Assembly (NCBI GenBank): GCA_035541755.1
Contig: DATKMQ010000003.1
Coordinates: 1-53,882, forward strand
Source of the DNA: Syntrophorhabdaceae bacterium
GTDB taxonomy: Bacteria > Desulfobacterota > Syntrophorhabdia > Syntrophorhabdales > Syntrophorhabdaceae
Reading direction: 5' to 3'
DNA: 53,882 nucleotides
The translations under genes and the position numbers were made by a program. Of this stretch, positions 1 to 7,835 are shown piece after piece. Below the pieces are notes generated by a model. That model had not been told where the DNA came from, searched no databases, and was given only the letters and a program-made list of their open reading frames with translations. Each line of letters begins with the position of its first letter. Position 1 is the stretch's first letter.

Positions 1-1280
1 TACATCTTAACACGGCTCTCCACCGGGACGCTATCAACACCCTTGAGATACTTTTTGAGCAGATCGCCCACCTCCGGGTTCTCGAAATCCCTGTCAGAGG
101 GCAGATCGGCCACATACCCGCCGCACGCATCGACCATCAGCCTCGTGGCCTCGGCCATCTCCTTACCCTCGTGAAGCTTGGAGGCATTGGCAAGCACGGT
201 ATCGATGAAATATGTGCCTGAAGGTTGCTTTTTCCCTTCGTAAGAAGAGGCGAGGCAACACCCATAGAGCGTTTCGGCACGGTGAATCATATCGATAACC
301 TTTTGTTTCAGGTGGCCGGCCATGCTGGTTCCGTTGTAGTCCATCATGGTGAGGGCCGTACCGATCATGCAATCGATCTTCCCTGATTTGCACCCGCCAT
401 GGCTCTGGCGATGAAGCGAGGAGAACTTAACAACCATATCAGATGCAAATTCCGTTTCGCCGCACATGAAGACCCTCTCCCACGGGACAAAAACGTCGTC
501 GAAGATGAGTGTGGGACAGTATTTCGAATAGTAGACATTGCCGATATCGCAGCCATCGAGCTCCCGCATGTCAAGGGTAGATCTTCCCACCACGTGTATC
601 AAACCTTTGGTGTCAGCGGGCACGGCGAAAGACACGGAGTAATCGGTATCAGCCTTGCCCATGGCCCGGGTGGGAAGCACGATGATTTCGTGCGAGGAAA
701 GCGAGCCGGTTTGATGTGATTTGGCCCCGCGCACGACGATTCCATCGTTTCGCTTTTCAACTACACGGAGAAACATGTCTTTATCCACCTGCTCGTTCGG
801 ATTGAGCGAACGATCACCCTTCACATCGGTGACGCCGGCATTGCCGGTCAGGTCATTTTTCTGCATGTGTTTAAGAAATTCCAGGAAATTTTTATTGTAA
901 TTGGTTCCGTACTTCTGATCGATATCGTAGGTCACAATAGCGAGACTGGACAAGCAGTCCAGGCCCGTACACCGCTGATGGCATGTGCCCACATAGTTAG
1001 CAACCTTCCGGTTGACCTTCACCCGTGCCACCAGGTCTTCAATACTCGCCGGCGGCAGGGTAAATCGGCTCACCGGTTCGTTAATGAGAGGACTCATGGT
1101 GACCATGAGATCACGGTTCTCAGGCATATTGGCCAGTTCATATGTCGCCGCCGTGGCCTCAATGCCGGCCCGAATACGTGGATTGTCCACCACGCTTTCG
1201 ATCCGTTTCCCGAACATGTATGCGGTGGGCTTGAGCGCCCTGATCGACTCGATATATTCTTCTTTTGTTTTGACACCCAT
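1..1280 (-). CDS. 4-hydroxybutyryl-CoA dehydratase-like Fe-S/FAD enzyme (partial, C-terminus off the left edge)
   Basis: About 426 residues are present; the reading frame is open to the left edge, so the C-terminus is missing (AbfD of Clostridium aminobutyricum is about 490 residues). The family dehydrates 4-hydroxybutyryl-CoA to crotonyl-CoA with an unusual [4Fe-4S] cluster and FAD. The cluster ligands are visible: C100 and C104 in TCHQRC, H290, and C297 in HRQSHGGC, matching C99, C103, H292 and C299 of AbfD. This separates it from the related HpaB monooxygenases, which lack the cluster. The substrate-site HQTG motif (T191) is also present. By an alignment from memory, AbfD Glu257 is Cys255 here and Tyr296 is His294, so the substrate may differ. 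The ATG at 1280 has AGGAGG just upstream. It lies 38 bases downstream of the GntR gene, probably in the same operon. Confidence 0.85.
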   Translation of the reverse strand, partial: MGVKTKEEYIESIRALKPTAYMFGKRIESVVDNPRIRAGIEATAATYELANMPENRDLMVTMSPLINEPVSRFTLPPASIEDLVARVKVNRKVANYVGTCHQRCTGLDCLSSLAIVTYDIDQKYGTNYNKNFLEFLKHMQKNDLTGNAGVTDVKGDRSLNPNEQVDKDMFLRVVEKRNDGIVVRGAKSHQTGSLSSHEIIVLPTRAMGKADTDYSVSFAVPADTKGLIHVVGRSTLDMRELDGCDIGNVYYSKYCPTLIFDDVFVPWERVFMCGETEFASDMVVKFSSLHRQSHGGCKSGKIDCMIGTALTMMDYNGTSMAGHLKQKVIDMIHRAETLYGCCLASSYEGKKQPSGTYFIDTVLANASKLHEGKEMAEATRLMVDACGGYVADLPSDRDFENPEVGDLLKKYLKGVDSVPVESRVKM

Positions 1281-1318
1281 CCTGAACCTCCTTACCGTAA
1301 GATAAATTTTGCGTGAGT

Positions 1319-2020
1319 TTAGAACTCGGTCCGTTCCTGTTCCGCCAGCATTTTCCTGATGCTCGACATGACCTGCACCTTTACATTCGTCAGGTGGTTC
1401 TTGAGCACCGTCCTTGCCCTTTCAAGACTGCGCAGCGCCACGGCATCATATATCTCCTGATGCGCCTGATCGGTCGATTTTAATGAAGCCATAGGGAAGT
1501 AGTTGCCTCCGTACTTGAGAAACAACATATCAAATACGTTTTGTAACAGGCGTACCTGGGTCCCCTTCCCCGATAACGAGGCAAGGGTCATGTGAAACTC
1601 CCTGTTTTTGAAGAGCCGTTCTTTCAGGTAAAACTCTCTTTCGGCCGAAAGATGGGCCTCAAGCGCGAGTTTAAGTTCCCCGAGACCTTTCTTGTCGATA
1701 CGCTGGATCGTGGCAGCGATGAGCGACGGCTCAACAAGCTCCCTCAGTTCGTAGAGTTCTTCAATCTCCTTGATACTGAATGGCGCCATGGAATAGCCCC
1801 GGTTCGGCTCGTGCTGGACGAACCCCTGGAGTTCAAGCCATTTAAGGGCCTGAATAATCGGGGTCGGACTCAGCTCAAGCTTCTCAGCAAGGTCCCTGTA
1901 TGCGATTCTTTGGCCGGGCACCAGTTCCTTGTTGTAAAGCATGTGGCGAATCTTGTGATAGGCAATCTGGCTGGAGTCTTCCTTCTGCTTTGTTGTTTTT
2001 GAGGTTTTTCGCTCTGTCAT
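1319..2020 (-). CDS. GntR-family transcriptional regulator (FadR/FCD type)
   Basis: This 233-residue protein has an N-terminal winged helix (about residues 17-85, including ELSPTPIIQALKWLELQGFV) and an all-helical FCD ligand-binding domain (about 90-220). FCD regulators usually sense small carboxylic acids or acyl-CoAs and repress neighbouring catabolic genes. It sits between the dehydratase-like gene, which it probably precedes in one transcript, and a divergent CoA-ligase operon, so local control by a pathway acid is likely. The helix-turn-helix carries SPTP where many relatives have SRTP. No convincing palindromic operator was found, only AT-rich DNA. There is no clear ribosome-binding site before the ATG at 2020, and the candidate promoter would start transcription almost exactly there. 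Confidence 0.85.
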   Translation of the reverse strand: MTERKTSKTTKQKEDSSQIAYHKIRHMLYNKELVPGQRIAYRDLAEKLELSPTPIIQALKWLELQGFVQHEPNRGYSMAPFSIKEIEELYELRELVEPSLIAATIQRIDKKGLGELKLALEAHLSAEREFYLKERLFKNREFHMTLASLSGKGTQVRLLQNVFDMLFLKYGGNYFPMASLKSTDQAHQEIYDAVALRSLERARTVLKNHLTNVKVQVMSSIRKMLAEQERTEF

Positions 2021-2026
2021 GGAATC

Positions 2027-2055
2027 AGTCTACATCAATTAAATCACAAATGCAA
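2027..2055 (-). promoter_or_regulatory. Candidate sigma70 promoter of the GntR gene
   Basis: On the minus strand TTGCAT (2055-2050) and TAGACT (2032-2027) are separated by 17 bases. A start about 7 bases downstream would coincide with the ATG at 2020, giving a leaderless message, which fits the missing ribosome-binding site. The -10 is not ideal, so this is a moderate call. Confidence 0.4.
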
Positions 2056-2272
2056 TTTATTTTTTTAATTATCATAAACTATTTTGGCGGGCGCTTCGGC
2101 GTACCTCGGTCGCCGTGCTTCACTCCCTGAGAGCCATGCGTAGATCATCGCCTAATACTTCCGCACTTATGATCTGTACGGCCTCTTATATCAACAGTAC
2201 CTGAAACAGTAGCCGCCTGCTCTCTTAACCCCACCGATAATTTACAATATAATTGGATATATAATTTTACCA

Positions 2273-2301
2273 TTGACTTATTGCCCCTCGGATTTTATAA
2301 T
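2273..2301 (+). promoter_or_regulatory. Sigma70-type promoter of the CoA-ligase operon
   Basis: TTGACT (2273-2278) and TATAAT (2296-2301) are spaced by exactly 17 bases, close to consensus. The predicted start is near 2308, giving a leader of about 65 bases before the ATG at 2373. AT-rich DNA directly upstream (2240-2270) could serve as an UP element or regulator site. The rest of the 2021-2372 intergenic stretch shows no gene. Confidence 0.7.
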
Positions 2302-2372
2302 TCACCGGGTATGTGAATACGAGCTCCACATGCGCCCTTAAAATCATCATTGAACAAGGAACGGGTGTTACC

Positions 2373-3512
2373 ATGAGACTGCACGAATATGAGGCATTAG
2401 ACATCTTTGAAGAGAACGGCATTCCGGTCCCCCGCCGGGGGGTGGCAGGGACCATGCACGAGGCCCTTCACATAGCAGGAGAAATAGGTTATCCCGTCAT
2501 GCTCAAGGCGCAGGTCCTCGTTGGGGGACGCGGCCTTTCCGGCGGGATCAAAATCGCTTCCACCCCTGATCAGTTAAAGGAAGTCGCCGAATCGCTTCTC
2601 GGCTCGGACATAAAGGGATTTCCCGTGCACAAGATCCTCGTCTGTGAAAAAGTCGAGATCGCGCAGGAGTTGTACCTCGGTATAACCGTAGACGGATATT
2701 CGGGCAAACCGGTGATCGTTGTCAGCACCGAGGGGGGCGTGCTCATCGAGGAGACGGCAAGGACATCTCCGGAAAAGATTGCGGCAATTCACATCGAACC
2801 ATCCTTCGGCTACTATCCATATCGGGCACGCACACTCCTCAAGATGCTCGGTCTCAAGCAGCAGCTTATCACCTCGTGGACAGATGTGATCGGCCAACTA
2901 TACAATGTGGCGGAACGCTACGAGGCGCTCATTGCCGAGATAAATCCACTGGCTGTGCTAACGAGTGGCAGACTGCTCGCCGTTGACGCTGTTTTGGAGG
3001 TGGACGATTCGGCGCTATCGAGAATCCGCTTCCCCTTACCGGATCGCGTGGACCGGATCGAGAATCCGCTTGAGCGCCGAGGCAGAGAGATCGGGGTGAC
3101 TTATGTGGACCTCGACGGAGATATTGGCATCATCTCATCCGGCGCCGGCCTCGGCATGGCCTCCATGGATATCATCGGCGAAAAGATGAGACCGGCCAAT
3201 TTCCTTGAGACGGGAGGAGGTATTACCGCCGATCTGCTTTACCGTTGCATGGAACTCGTCATGATGAAACCAGGACTTAAGGCCATATTCATCAACGTAT
3301 ATGGCGGCATCAACCCCATCCATGAAGGAGCAAAAGGGGTTGTTCGCTACATTGAGGAGCATGGTCTGAAAATTCCCATCGTTGCCAAAGCGCTCGGAAA
3401 CAGGGAGCAGGAGACCTGGGAGATATTCCGGTCCGGCGGAGTGCACGTGGTCACCGAAGCGGCCACAGAGAAGGCTGTGCAGCGTCTATACGAACTTGTC
3501 GGAGAGGTTTAA
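2373..3512 (+). CDS. Succinate/dicarboxylate-CoA ligase (ADP-forming), beta subunit
   Basis: This 379-residue SucC-family protein has an N-terminal ATP-grasp domain beginning MRLHEYEAL, the nucleotide-binding KAQVLVGGRG segment, and a C-terminal CoA-ligase domain with NVYGGINP. With the alpha subunit it makes an acyl-CoA from a carboxylate, CoA and ATP, or runs backwards for substrate-level phosphorylation. Close family members act on succinate, malate (MtkA), itaconate and related diacids, and sequence alone does not choose between them. The ATG at 2373 is preferred over an upstream in-frame codon because it gives the family N-terminus and follows AAGGAA. The next gene starts 3 bases after the stop. 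Placement beside acyl-CoA dehydrogenases rather than TCA genes argues for a catabolic, substrate-specific ligase. Confidence 0.85.
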   Translation: MRLHEYEALDIFEENGIPVPRRGVAGTMHEALHIAGEIGYPVMLKAQVLVGGRGLSGGIKIASTPDQLKEVAESLLGSDIKGFPVHKILVCEKVEIAQELYLGITVDGYSGKPVIVVSTEGGVLIEETARTSPEKIAAIHIEPSFGYYPYRARTLLKMLGLKQQLITSWTDVIGQLYNVAERYEALIAEINPLAVLTSGRLLAVDAVLEVDDSALSRIRFPLPDRVDRIENPLERRGREIGVTYVDLDGDIGIISSGAGLGMASMDIIGEKMRPANFLETGGGITADLLYRCMELVMMKPGLKAIFINVYGGINPIHEGAKGVVRYIEEHGLKIPIVAKALGNREQETWEIFRSGGVHVVTEAATEKAVQRLYELVGEV

Positions 3513-3514
3513 TA

Positions 3515-4387
3515 ATGAGCATATTGATTGATGATTCAACCCGAGTGATTGTGCAGGGCATAACAGGCCGTATCGGAAGCACCCAGACGCACTGGATGCT
3601 CGACTATGGAACAAAGGTGGTCGGAGGCGTAACCCCGGGCAAAGGCGGCTCCATAGTCGAGGGGGTGCCTGTATTCGACAGCGTCATGGAGGCGGTAAAG
3701 GACACGGGGGCTAACGCGTCTGTTTTCTTCGTCCCCGCGGCCTTCGTCCTCGATGCCTTTCTCGAAACCATAGACGCCGGGATTAAGCTCATCGTCATTG
3801 TTCCCGAACATATTCCTGTAAAGGATGTGGTAAAGATGCGCAATTACGCTATTGAGAAAGGCGTATTTGCGCTGGGGCCCACGACCCCAGGAATCCTCGT
3901 GCCTGGAAAAGGAAAAATGGGCATCATGCCAGCCTCACTCTTTGCACCCGGCAGGGTGGGCATCATCTCACGAAGCGGTACCCTCTCCTATGAATTCGCC
4001 GGCATCCTCTCAGAAAACCATGTGGGTCAGAGTACCGTGGTCGGCATGGGCGCCGATCCCGTGGTCTTAAGAAACCTCGCGGACATCCTCGAGCTCTTTG
4101 AGGAAGACGAGGGCACCGACGCGGTGATCGTCGTCGGAGAAGTGGGCGGAGAGCAGGAAGAGAAAGCCGCAGGCTTCATCTCGAGAAAGATGACCAAACC
4201 GGTGGCCGCGTACATCGCCGGACGTCACTCTCCACAGGGTAAACGGATGGGCCACGCCGGGGCTATTGTGCGTGGCGCATCAGGTTCGGTCGGCGGTAAA
4301 CAAGAGGCGCTCGAGGCAGCAGGCGTGGAGGTGCTTGAAAGCCCCGTACATGTGTCTGTCTGGGCAAAAAAACACAACCTGCAATAA
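3515..4387 (+). CDS. Succinate/dicarboxylate-CoA ligase (ADP-forming), alpha subunit
   Basis: This 290-residue SucD-family protein has a CoA-binding Rossmann domain (VQGITGRIG near residue 14; YGTKVVGGVTPGKGG) followed by the ligase domain with the phosphorylated histidine in GHAGAI (about residue 247) and GASGSVGGKQ. The length is normal. It starts 3 bases after the beta subunit stop, and translational coupling is likely. The pair would activate the pathway acid or recover ATP from its CoA ester. The gene converges with an acyl-CoA dehydrogenase; 162 bases lie between them without an obvious strong terminator. Confidence 0.87.
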   Translation: MSILIDDSTRVIVQGITGRIGSTQTHWMLDYGTKVVGGVTPGKGGSIVEGVPVFDSVMEAVKDTGANASVFFVPAAFVLDAFLETIDAGIKLIVIVPEHIPVKDVVKMRNYAIEKGVFALGPTTPGILVPGKGKMGIMPASLFAPGRVGIISRSGTLSYEFAGILSENHVGQSTVVGMGADPVVLRNLADILELFEEDEGTDAVIVVGEVGGEQEEKAAGFISRKMTKPVAAYIAGRHSPQGKRMGHAGAIVRGASGSVGGKQEALEAAGVEVLESPVHVSVWAKKHNLQ

Positions 4388-4549
4388 AAGAAGCTTCGAC
4401 TGCGGTTTAGCCTTTAGCGCCGTTCTTTGCGCGTGGATCCCATTGGTAGCTCAGCTGAGAGAATCCAAGGTCCATACGACCAGTATGTGCATCGCAGTGT
4501 GTCAAATGCCCGATTTCTGGCGTCTATCTGTCTGTCCCCGCACCGGTTT

Positions 4550-5698
4550 TTACGGGTTCAATCCCAGGTTTCGGGCAATAATGAGCTTCATAATCTCCGT
4601 GGTGCCTGCAAGGATCGACAAGGCCCGCACATCCCGGTAAATCCTGCTGATCCGGTATTCTTCCATATACCCGTATCCGCCGTGAAGCTGCAGCGCCTGA
4701 TAGGCAACACGGTTCACCATCTCACCAAGGAATGCCTTTGCCATGGAGACCCTCTTGGGGTCTATATTCTCACCTCTCACGTACTCGGCCACAAGTGTTT
4801 CCAGAAAGGTGCGACCCACTTCAATATCGGTTGCCATCTCGGCAAGCTTGAAGGCGTTATGCTGGAAATCGCCGATGGGTTTTTTGAAGGCTTCCCTCAC
4901 CTTTGCGTATTCAAGGCCCTCTTTAAAAGCCAATTCCGCCATGGCCTGACATTTAACGCACACCTCAAGCCGCTCTCTGGCAAGCTTCTCCATCATATAT
5001 TTGAAGCCTTTTCCTTCCTCACCGAGAAGGTTACTCGCCGGCACTTTGCAATCCTCAAACGCGAGCTCCGCCGTATCCTGGGAGTCCTGGCCCAGCTTAT
5101 GAAGCTTTCGCCGGGTAAACCCGGGTGTGTCGCCGTCTATTGCAATCATGCTGATACCCTTCTGACCCGTGGGTGATTCTATCTTGCACGCAGCAATGAC
5201 AAGGTCAGTATTTATGCCGTTCGTTATGAAGGTCTTCTGACCGTTAATGATATAATGGTCACCATCCTTTACCGCCCGTGTGCGAATCGATGCAAGGTCC
5301 GACCCTGCGTCGGGTTCGGTAAGGCCGATGGCCAGTATGGTCTCTCCTGATGCGGCCTTTGGCAGTATCCTCTTTTTCAGCTCCTCTGTTCCATATGAGA
5401 ACAGATACGGCGCTGCGACGTCGCTGTGGAGGGGCGCCCCCACGCTGAATCCGTCTCCCCAGGCCAGTTCCTCGTTCACTATGAGAAGAGAATAGCGGGC
5501 GTCCACATCCATCCCGCCGTACTCTTCGGGAAGCCATGGACACAAGAAGCCCTGCTTACCCATTTTCAGGAACAGTTCGCGCGGAACGATCCCTGCTTTA
5601 TCCCACTCTTCCCGATGCGGTGTTATCTCTTTTGCTACGAATTTCCTCACAACTTTCCTGAAATCGCTGTAATCCCTGTTCTCTTCAAAAAGCGGCAT
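4550..5698 (-). CDS. Acyl-CoA dehydrogenase (LCAD/isovaleryl-type catalytic Glu)
   Basis: A standard-length (382 residues) FAD acyl-CoA dehydrogenase that introduces an alpha,beta double bond and passes electrons to ETF. Visible motifs are LTEPDAGSD (127-135), the flavin-contact INGQKTFITNG (151-161), and the C-terminal LHGGYGY and AGTTEIM. The residue at the MCAD catalytic Glu position is Ala364, but Glu242 in ARERLE sits where isovaleryl-CoA and long-chain acyl-CoA dehydrogenases keep their base, so this enzyme looks active. AGGAGG precedes the ATG. It is the only one of the three acyl-CoA dehydrogenases here on the minus strand, and it is divergent from the sigma54-driven operon across a 750-base gap. 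The chain length and branching of its substrate cannot be told. Confidence 0.88.
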   Translation of the reverse strand: MPLFEENRDYSDFRKVVRKFVAKEITPHREEWDKAGIVPRELFLKMGKQGFLCPWLPEEYGGMDVDARYSLLIVNEELAWGDGFSVGAPLHSDVAAPYLFSYGTEELKKRILPKAASGETILAIGLTEPDAGSDLASIRTRAVKDGDHYIINGQKTFITNGINTDLVIAACKIESPTGQKGISMIAIDGDTPGFTRRKLHKLGQDSQDTAELAFEDCKVPASNLLGEEGKGFKYMMEKLARERLEVCVKCQAMAELAFKEGLEYAKVREAFKKPIGDFQHNAFKLAEMATDIEVGRTFLETLVAEYVRGENIDPKRVSMAKAFLGEMVNRVAYQALQLHGGYGYMEEYRISRIYRDVRALSILAGTTEIMKLIIARNLGLNP

Positions 5699-6393
5699 AT
5701 TCCTTTTCCTCCTCGTTTATCATTGTATCTTCTCTTGATCTTGACTTTGTCTTTTTTTTGGGTGAATACCGAAACACGAGAAAGTCAATCGATCTGTTTC
5801 TCTTGCGTTTTTGCTGCCCTTCGTCCGCACACCAAATGAAGAGCATGCAGATATCTGTTACATCTCAGGCACGGGTCACTATTCACTTTTAATGTCCTCT
5901 CGTCCCGACCGCCTCAAGAACAATTACATGATAATACGACACAGTCACCGAATAAAGTCAAAGAAAATAATATTGCCGCCGTTCATCATGCTGAAAAAGA
6001 TTGATGGCCACCACCTCATTCCTCGGCTCTTTCGTCCTTCATTGACGCGCTGGAGGTTAATGTTCAGAATGTGGATCCTCCGTCTTATCCGGATTCCCGC
6101 ATCGGTTGAGCGACTGAACTTCATCTCCTCTTCCGCCCTGATCCGGAGTGATACAATATGGATGGAGAGCCCTCTTTCCACAGAGCAACGTCAGGAATGA
6201 ACCGGGTCACAATGGCAATATTTCATGATTAATGACTAAATATCACGATTATTATCCCGTCGTCCGAACGCCGGTTCGAGACAAAGCAGTCGAGCTTCGA
6301 GAGAGTGCTCTGTACCGTGGACCTATTTTGGCTTTTCATTTCAGATGATTATAACGTTGTGAGAGGCAATAACTTTATGATAACCTCGACTCA
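5699..6393. other. Long intergenic region between divergent acyl-CoA dehydrogenase genes
   Basis: No convincing gene is seen; the short open frames here show no recognisable protein family and lack good ribosome-binding sites. The stretch should hold the promoter of the minus-strand dehydrogenase and the upstream activator sites expected for the sigma54 promoter at its right end. One small inverted repeat, CGAAC-GCCG-GTTCG near 6266-6280, is a possible protein-binding site. Confidence 0.5.
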
Positions 6394-6409
6394 TGGCATA
6401 CTTCTTGCC
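6394..6409 (+). promoter_or_regulatory. Sigma54 (RpoN) -24/-12 promoter
   Basis: TGGCATACTTCTTGCC has the GG and GC dinucleotides exactly 10 bases apart, close to the TGGCAC-N5-TTGC consensus. The expected start is about 6420, giving a leader of about 30 bases before the AAAGGGAGG ribosome-binding site and the ATG at 6451. It would place the acyl-CoA dehydrogenase/ETF/mutase run under an enhancer-binding activator, which is not encoded in the window. Confidence 0.65.
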
Positions 6410-6450
6410 TCATATCAGGAAAAACTTAGCAAAAAGGGAGGATCGCGCGC

Positions 6451-7725
6451 ATGATAGATTTTAACCTGCCTTACCTAAACGAGGAACAAAAAAGTCTGGC
6501 CATGCTCATGAAGGATTTCTGCACGAGGGAAGTTGACCTCAAAACCTTGAATGAGATCGCAGATCAGACAATCCCGGCAAATGCCACGAGCGCGGACCTG
6601 AGGGCCCGCATGCCATGGGATTTAGTTGCCAAAGCACATGATGCGGGACTGAGGCAAATAACGGCCCCGGCCGAATACGGCGGCGGAGGCTACGAAGAAG
6701 ATCATCTCGCCCAGGGTGCCATGGCCGAGATGGCCGGGTATATGGGCGGCCAGTTCGGCAGACTCATGACTATAACGTGGAAACAGCTCGCCGCTTTCGC
6801 ATACGCGCCCAAAGACATCGCAAAAGAGGTGCTGGACGATTTCATGAAAGACAAGAAGACCATGATGGGAGCTTCCATCACTGAGCCGAACAGCGGGAGT
6901 GATTTCCTCATGCCCTATGACGAGCCAGGAGCAACAGGCCAGTATTTGGCGCGTAAAGAGAAAGACGAATGGGTCTTTAACGGGGACAAGATGTTCTGTA
7001 CCGCCGGAGGTGTTTCTAATTATCTCACGGTCATGGCACGGACAGATCCCAAAGGTCCCATCACCAAATCCGTGACTCAGTTCGTCATCGACACACGCCT
7101 GCCGGGGTGGTCGGTCGCCCGCGTAAATGATATGATGGGCAACGAACTCGTGACAAACGTGCAGATGCATTTCGAGAATTACAGGATCCCCGACAGATAC
7201 CGGGTGAGCCCGGTGAATGGAGCCTTTGATGTCATGAAGTCGCGCCTCGCCGGCAAATCCCTCCACATGTTTGCCGTCCTCGGATGGGCTGAGAGGACAT
7301 GGGAAGACATGAAAGAATACGCCATGGCGAGAATTCAGGGCGGCAAGCCGATTATTCAACACAGCAACGTTGGCACACTCATATCGGAGACCGATTGCCT
7401 GTTACGGACCACAAAGCTCCTTCTGTATCAAGATGCCTGGGAGTGGCACAACGTGGGACAGGGTCAGATGAGAGATGTGCTCGGATGGTACTATATTAAC
7501 TGGTATATCAAGAAGGTGCTCATGCGCATTATCGAAGCGGGTCTCGAGGTGTACGGCGGTATGGCGCCTCAAAAAGAACTCACCTTCGAGCACTGGGTTC
7601 GTGTGCATCTCAGTATTCTGCACGGCGGATCGACTGGCCTCTTAAGCCTGGTAAAAGCAGCCAACATCATGGCAAAGGCCGGGCAACCTTCGGCTCGCGC
7701 AGCGGACGCCCTGCAGGAGTCGTAA
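6451..7725 (+). CDS. Divergent acyl-CoA dehydrogenase-family protein lacking the usual catalytic Glu
   Basis: At 424 residues it is longer than the usual 380. The fold is recognisable from ITEPNSGSDF (143-152), the flavin-contact segment FNGDKMFCTAGG, and a C-terminal helical domain. By alignment the catalytic Glu is absent at both known sites: His391 replaces the MCAD residue (LHGGST) and Ser264 replaces the helix-G residue (KSRLAG). It may use another base or carry out a different reaction. It is the first gene after the sigma54 promoter and lies directly upstream of etfBA, so electron transfer to ETF is likely. The start is supported by AAAGGGAGG. The substrate is unknown. Confidence 0.8.
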   Translation: MIDFNLPYLNEEQKSLAMLMKDFCTREVDLKTLNEIADQTIPANATSADLRARMPWDLVAKAHDAGLRQITAPAEYGGGGYEEDHLAQGAMAEMAGYMGGQFGRLMTITWKQLAAFAYAPKDIAKEVLDDFMKDKKTMMGASITEPNSGSDFLMPYDEPGATGQYLARKEKDEWVFNGDKMFCTAGGVSNYLTVMARTDPKGPITKSVTQFVIDTRLPGWSVARVNDMMGNELVTNVQMHFENYRIPDRYRVSPVNGAFDVMKSRLAGKSLHMFAVLGWAERTWEDMKEYAMARIQGGKPIIQHSNVGTLISETDCLLRTTKLLLYQDAWEWHNVGQGQMRDVLGWYYINWYIKKVLMRIIEAGLEVYGGMAPQKELTFEHWVRVHLSILHGGSTGLLSLVKAANIMAKAGQPSARAADALQES

Positions 7726-7753
7726 GCCCCGTTGATCGGGTTTTACAGGTAAC

Positions 7754-7824
7754 CGGAGGGTAGCGCCGAGCAAAAGCCATAGGCCCTCCGAGACAGGGGC
7801 TCACACAGCCTGTCATTTCTTTTC
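7754..7824 (+). other. Two RNA hairpins between the acyl-CoA dehydrogenase gene and etfB
   Basis: CGGAGGG (7754-7760) pairs with CCCTCCG (7784-7790). Directly after it, GACAGG (7792-7797) pairs with CCTGTC (7809-7814) and is followed by the T-rich ATTTCTTTTC. The second resembles a weak intrinsic terminator and may partly uncouple etfBA from the gene before it, or mark an RNA processing site. No folding calculation was done. Confidence 0.4.
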
Positions 7825-7835
7825 GGAGAATGATT

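Noticed and set aside
1592-2002. Plus-strand frames opposite the GntR gene and many similar long antisense frames elsewhere (for example 6622-7362, 37483-38346, 38926-39684).
   Set aside because: These are opposite-strand shadows of well-supported genes, with no family features of their own.
4430-4565. Possible tRNA: TAGCTCAGCTGAG near 4447 and GGTTCAATCCC near 4553 resemble D- and T-arms.
   Set aside because: The arms are about 100 bases apart, the T-stem does not pair properly, no acceptor or anticodon stem was found, and the second part overlaps the end of an acyl-CoA dehydrogenase gene.
5811-6200. Open frame of 129 residues in the long intergenic gap.
   Set aside because: It is rich in Arg, Leu and Ile with no recognisable family, and no good ribosome-binding site was seen.
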